DNA from: Monosporascus cannonballus
Taxonomy: Eukaryota > Ascomycota > Sordariomycetes > Xylariales
Assembly: GCA_004154925.1 (NCBI GenBank)
Contig: QJNS01000238.1
Coordinates: 1-64,000 of the forward strand
Length of the DNA: 64,000 nucleotides
Direction of reading: 5' to 3'
The notes beneath the pieces are model-generated. The model did not search any database. It had not been told where the DNA came from and was given only the letters and a program-made list of their open reading frames with translations. The translations under genes were made by a program, and so were the position numbers. Below are positions 60,200-64,000 of this stretch, piece by piece (positions within the stretch are counted from its first letter, which is position 1; each line of letters begins with the position of its first letter).

Positions 60200-61000
60200 A
60201 GGAATAATAAAGTTACGCCATAAACTATATAAACAATTACAGCCTTTATCGTTACAAAAATAAATGTTTCAAAAGATCTCGTTAGATTTTATAAGGAGAC
60301 TTTCTAAAACCATAAATTTAAGCGGGTTAAAATATAACGTAATCCTGGTAATCGTTAACCATTTTACAAAATTAAAATTATTTATCTTTACGATTAAAAC
60401 CTTAACTGTAACCAAATTAACCTAATTACTTTACGACGAAATTAAATAAAAATTCGATACGCCAGTCGGAATTATTAATAATAAAAATAAATTATTAACA
60501 AAATAATTTTAGGCGGAATTTTGCAAAAAACGAAAAATAAAAGAGGAAATATTAATCGTTTATTATTTACAAAGTAATAAGCAAATAGAACGTACTTATT
60601 AAATCTTAACATATTATTTCCATAATTTTATTAATAAATGTTATAATAATTAAATAAATTTATTACGAATTACGGAATTCGCATATAAGAATATACGGAA
60701 TGTATATACCGGCCGTTTTCCGTTTAAAATCTTATATAAATATTATTTAAAAATAATACAATACCTTTTATGAAGGTTTAGAAGATAAATATAAGAAATT
60801 AAGAAACGCTTTGAAAAAATAACGGTAACCTAAAGAAAATATTATGATCGGCGTTATACGTCTAAAAATCTCTAATTAAAGTAATAAATAAATTTATTAA
60901 CCAAAAATTTCAAATTTAAAAATTAAACCCTGATATTTAGTTATATTCGAGTTATAATTAAACAGTAAATAAGTTCTTAAATGTAAAAGATACTTTTTTT
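60200..61000 (+). pseudogene. Family B copy 2 integrase, RIP-inactivated
   Basis: The plus strand reads ISLDFIRRLSKTINLSGLKY, VILVIVNHFTKLKLF, a GIINNKNKLLTK segment, YYLQSNKQIERTY and AYKNIRNVYTGRFPFKILY. These are the gypsy integrase core blocks; the catalytic Asp in VDRFTK-type and SDR-type motifs has become Asn. A C-terminal extension continues to about 61,000. Confidence 0.8.
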
Positions 61001-61933
61001 AAATAATAACGAATATATAATATATTTTTAATATGCTTATTAAAACCGTAATCTAATCGAGAATCGGACAACGTTTGAATAATAATATCGGATTTAATAA
61101 AAGAACAGGAAAAATAAATAATAAATAATATTGTCTGTTATTGAAATAATCGAGAGTAACGTAAATATTTAATTAAATAAGAAAATTAGGCCGTTAAACA
61201 TAATAAGTAAAAGCTTTAAAAACAGTTCAAATACGTATTTAAAATATTATAACGTTATAAAAAAGTTAAATACGTATATAAGAAATAAGAAAACTTAAAG
61301 ATCGTAAAGCAATAATAGTTTTATCGAAAACCGGCCGTTTAATAAATATAAAATTACAAAAAGTAGTTTTAAACAAAATAAAACATAAATAAAAATCGAA
61401 ACTTTATTTCGAAAATAATATATCGTACTTAATTATAAACTCTTAAGTTAATCAGCTTTAAATATACGTATTAAGGATAATAATATAGGAATATCGGAAG
61501 AAAATAGAAAAATATATAACGACAAAAAGCGGATAAGTTTATTAATTTTACTAGGTATAAAACCTAGAAGGAATTTTGAAACGTTCCATTTCTTATAAAA
61601 AACAAAGATTAAATAACTAAATTATAATTGGTCGCTAATTAGAAATAGGTTGCCGCTTTTAAAGTATTTAAGATACCTGGGATTAATAACGGCTTCGTCG
61701 AACAAAAACGTCTTTTAATTATAATTATTAATAAATATCAGAGTTTCGTCGAAACGTCGAAAAACGGTCAAAAATGTTCGTAAACGGGAAAAGTAACAGC
61801 ATAACGACCTTCGAAAATTTTCTTATCTATAAAAATACAATAAGATTACGCCTAATCGGGAATTAATTACAAAATAATAAAAAATTAAAATATTTATAAA
61901 TATAATTTAAATCTTCAAACTTATAAAATAACG

Positions 61934-62120
61934 CTAACACAGGACCTCCGCAAATATAATAAACGATCGAAAATCTATTTCCGACATTAAAAGAAAATAA
62001 TATTCCTTAATAATAACCGCTTTAAAGGCGAATTCGGCTGTGCGAAAAATATTAATTTGGCAATCGATCGTAAATACGTTATTATATGCGGATTCGGTAC
62101 TCGTAATACGAGCCACCTTG
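61934..62120 (-). pseudogene. Antisense frame in the 3' region of family B copy 2
   Basis: A stop-free minus-strand stretch reads VARITSTESAYNNVFTIDCQ, then FAFKAVIIKEYYF and FRSFIIFAEVLC before TAG, with a DEIK lead-in upstream. Surviving open in RIP-saturated DNA hints at a former gene opposite to pol. The homologous site in copy 1 (about 47,200-47,260) shows related DNA. No family recognised. Confidence 0.35.
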
Positions 62121-62812
62121 ATTTCGTCGATTAATTCCTAATTTCTAATAGTAAAATAAATAATAATTTAAGTAACACCCTTAAGAATCACCGAAATCTA
62201 AACGAAAATTAAACGGTAATATTGATAATAATAAAAATAAATATTAATCGTATGAAAATTCTTTTAATAATAATTAGTTATGATTTAATTCAAACTTTCG
62301 AAATTTATACCTAAATCGTACGGTAATTAAAATAATATTATATTACATAAATATAATACGGCTTATTACCGCTTATAATACGATTAAAATATAGCTTATG
62401 GTTAATATTAAAAGGATAACATTTAAGGAACTCCCAGCCGTTACCGGTATAAAAATACCACTTTTTATAAAACTATTTACGAAAAAGTGAATATAAGAAA
62501 TAAAAATAAAACGGAAATTATACGCAAAAAAACGAAAATAAAAATACAAAAAAAACGAAAGAAAAAACGAAAAAGAATTAAATTAAATTAAACCGCAATT
62601 AAAAATAAGCCAATTAAATAAAATATAATTTATTACCTAATATAATAGGTATTAATTATTAGAGATAAATATACGTTATATAATATAATATAACATAATT
62701 TATATATTTATATAAAAAGGATTTTCAAGTACCGCATAAAATTTAGTTTATAACCGAACCATATTAATTTGGTAATATTATTAAGGATTAATAATTTAAA
62801 AATATAATTCAT

Positions 62813-63007
62813 TATAAAGATATAATTTTTATAAAGGTACGACTAATATCCGACTAATTACAGACTTACGCGCCAATATAAATAACCATCTAGTAGCTAA
62901 TAAAAAATGCGAGATAAAGGTAATCTAATATAATTACTTTTTAGAATACGCTTTACGACTGATCGGAAATCACCTCATTCTAGCTCACAGCTGTCCATTA
63001 TCTTACA
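62813..63007 (+). repeat. Family B LTR, right, inverted
   Basis: 195 bp, exactly the length of 39772-39966 and its reverse complement in pattern; ends GTCCATTATCTTACA. It is the 3' LTR of copy 2. Confidence 0.85.
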
Positions 63008-64000
63008 GTTTTTTATAACCTTATTTCGATTAATAGGCCATATATCCAAAGCTCTGAAACTTATTTTAATATATCGTAAAACCTTTATTATCTTATTTTA
63101 GGCCTTGGTAAAAGCCTATAGAAAATCCGTTTTATTTATTACTTTCCAAACCTTTTCGTAATAACGTTTTCGGAATTAATAACTGTGCTTTTATTTTAAA
63201 ACGGAAAAAATATTTATATTAAACAATTACTATACGTACGATAAATATAAATGTGAAAAAACGATAAAGATTTTGTTGATTAAATAAATCCATATAAAGT
63301 TTTTTATAATATAGCTATTATAGCCGTTAATAATAAAAACAATTTATTTCCATAGGTTAATGAATTTAATATAGGGAATAAATACTTTTTGGAACCATTT
63401 TAGCCCAATATTAATATTAATCTAATTATTTAATGATATTACAAAGCAATAATTTTATATAATTAGTTTTCCATATCGTAAAAATATTATTACACGTCAA
63501 CGACGTTAAATATAATTACCGAAAAAACCGCATTCATTTGCGTTAATATAAGTTATAACGAATATTCAGACGCATTAAAAGATATTCTTTAAAAAAATAA
63601 ATTTCTTCAAAAACTTATCAAGTACGAAAAACTTTGTCCTATAACTTTTATTATCCCGCATTCGTTCGCGTTATATTTATTCCGAGAATATATTTTTTCG
63701 TATTTTCGGCAGAACTAGGTGGTTAAATAATACGGTATATATAACCTCTGTAACCCCGTTTAAGTGTCGATAATTAACGGCCTAATTCTTAAAATATTTA
63801 ATTTTGTAATACCGTTAAAAAATTACACTATTTATTTTTTCTGAGCCGTTCGCGATTACAGAAATTAATAAAAGAACGTTACGCATACGTACGGAATCGG
63901 GAATAACGAGAAACGTATTTAAACTGGCCCTAGATTACGACTTATTTAGCTTATTGGTTTTTTAAAACCTTGGATACTTTTTAACGGTTTTCGTTACGTT
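63008..64000. other. RIP-mutated repeat DNA, unclassified
   Basis: AT-rich with CpA depletion like the neighbouring elements, so it was repetitive when mutated. I could not assign protein motifs on either strand and see no LTR. It continues past the window edge. Confidence 0.4.

Larger units (their letters stand above)
60101..63007 (+). mobile_element. Family B copy 2, 5'-truncated, inverted relative to copy 1
   Basis: Plus-strand coding fragment beginning just before the integrase core and running to an LTR at 62813-63007. It directly abuts the LTR of copy 1. Its missing 5' part is not seen on the far side of copy 1 (left of 39,772), so it is a truncation or rearrangement rather than a simple interrupted element. 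Confidence 0.7.

Noticed and set aside
39772..63007. One giant element with 195-bp terminal inverted repeats
   Set aside because: Coding content shows two gypsy copies in opposite orientation; the inverted repeats are LTRs, and a third LTR copy lies at 59894-60100.
12000..64000. CRISPR arrays or bacterial operon features
   Set aside because: The repeats are LTRs with target duplications and RIP in a eukaryotic context; no short regularly spaced direct repeats with unique spacers are present.

Overview
The window looks like a filamentous ascomycete (Pezizomycotina) chromosome segment. Its genes have short introns of about 50-130 bp with GT...AG ends. It carries ascomycete families (HET domain, Zn2Cys6 regulator, RTA1-like, secreted FMN oxidase). 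Its repeats bear the mark of repeat-induced point mutation (RIP): CpA to TpA changes, premature TAA/TAG stops, and LTR ends decayed from CA to TA. No genus can be named from the sequence alone.

The layout alternates two compartments. Gene-bearing DNA of balanced composition lies at 1-11,973 and 31,950 to about 39,020. AT-rich, RIP-wrecked retrotransposon nests fill 11,974-31,949 and about 39,772-64,000. The first gene block holds the 3' part of a ferric reductase gene (2-1384), a six-exon secreted FMN-dependent 2-hydroxyacid (lactate) oxidase (2820-4362), a LURP-one-related protein (5809-6479) convergent with a HET-domain protein (6549-8615), and a three-exon FAD monooxygenase (9593-11013). 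The second block, only 7 kb between two nests, holds a small secreted six-cysteine protein (32853-33308), a decayed fragment of a probable membrane protein (34091-34397), and a Zn2Cys6 regulator (34561-35950) divergent from an RTA1-like seven-helix protein (37246-38164). Two copies of one MITE flank this last pair.

Nest 1 is a Ty1/copia element (11974-31949) with a perfect 5-bp target duplication. It is split by two Ty3/gypsy chromoviruses (12652-19298 and 23297-30583), the second of which holds a solo LTR (24214-24630). Nest 2 is a different Ty3/gypsy element (39772-60100) split by two more chromoviruses (40613-47194 and 49173-55851). It abuts an inverted, 5'-truncated relative (60101-63007). 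Every insertion except the outer element of nest 2 has a matching 5-bp target duplication, so order and boundaries are firm.

The most interesting signal is in the chromoviruses. All four copies carry, between the chromodomain end of gag-pol and the 3' LTR, an extra gene on the opposite strand, tail-to-tail with pol. Where best preserved it spans about 205 codons. It has six positions spaced like a Zn2Cys6 binuclear cluster (CX2CX6CX8CX2CX6C), then a charged helix, then a Trp/Asp-rich C-terminus: the layout of a transcription factor. The LTRs of these elements also share one half but have unrelated U3 halves.
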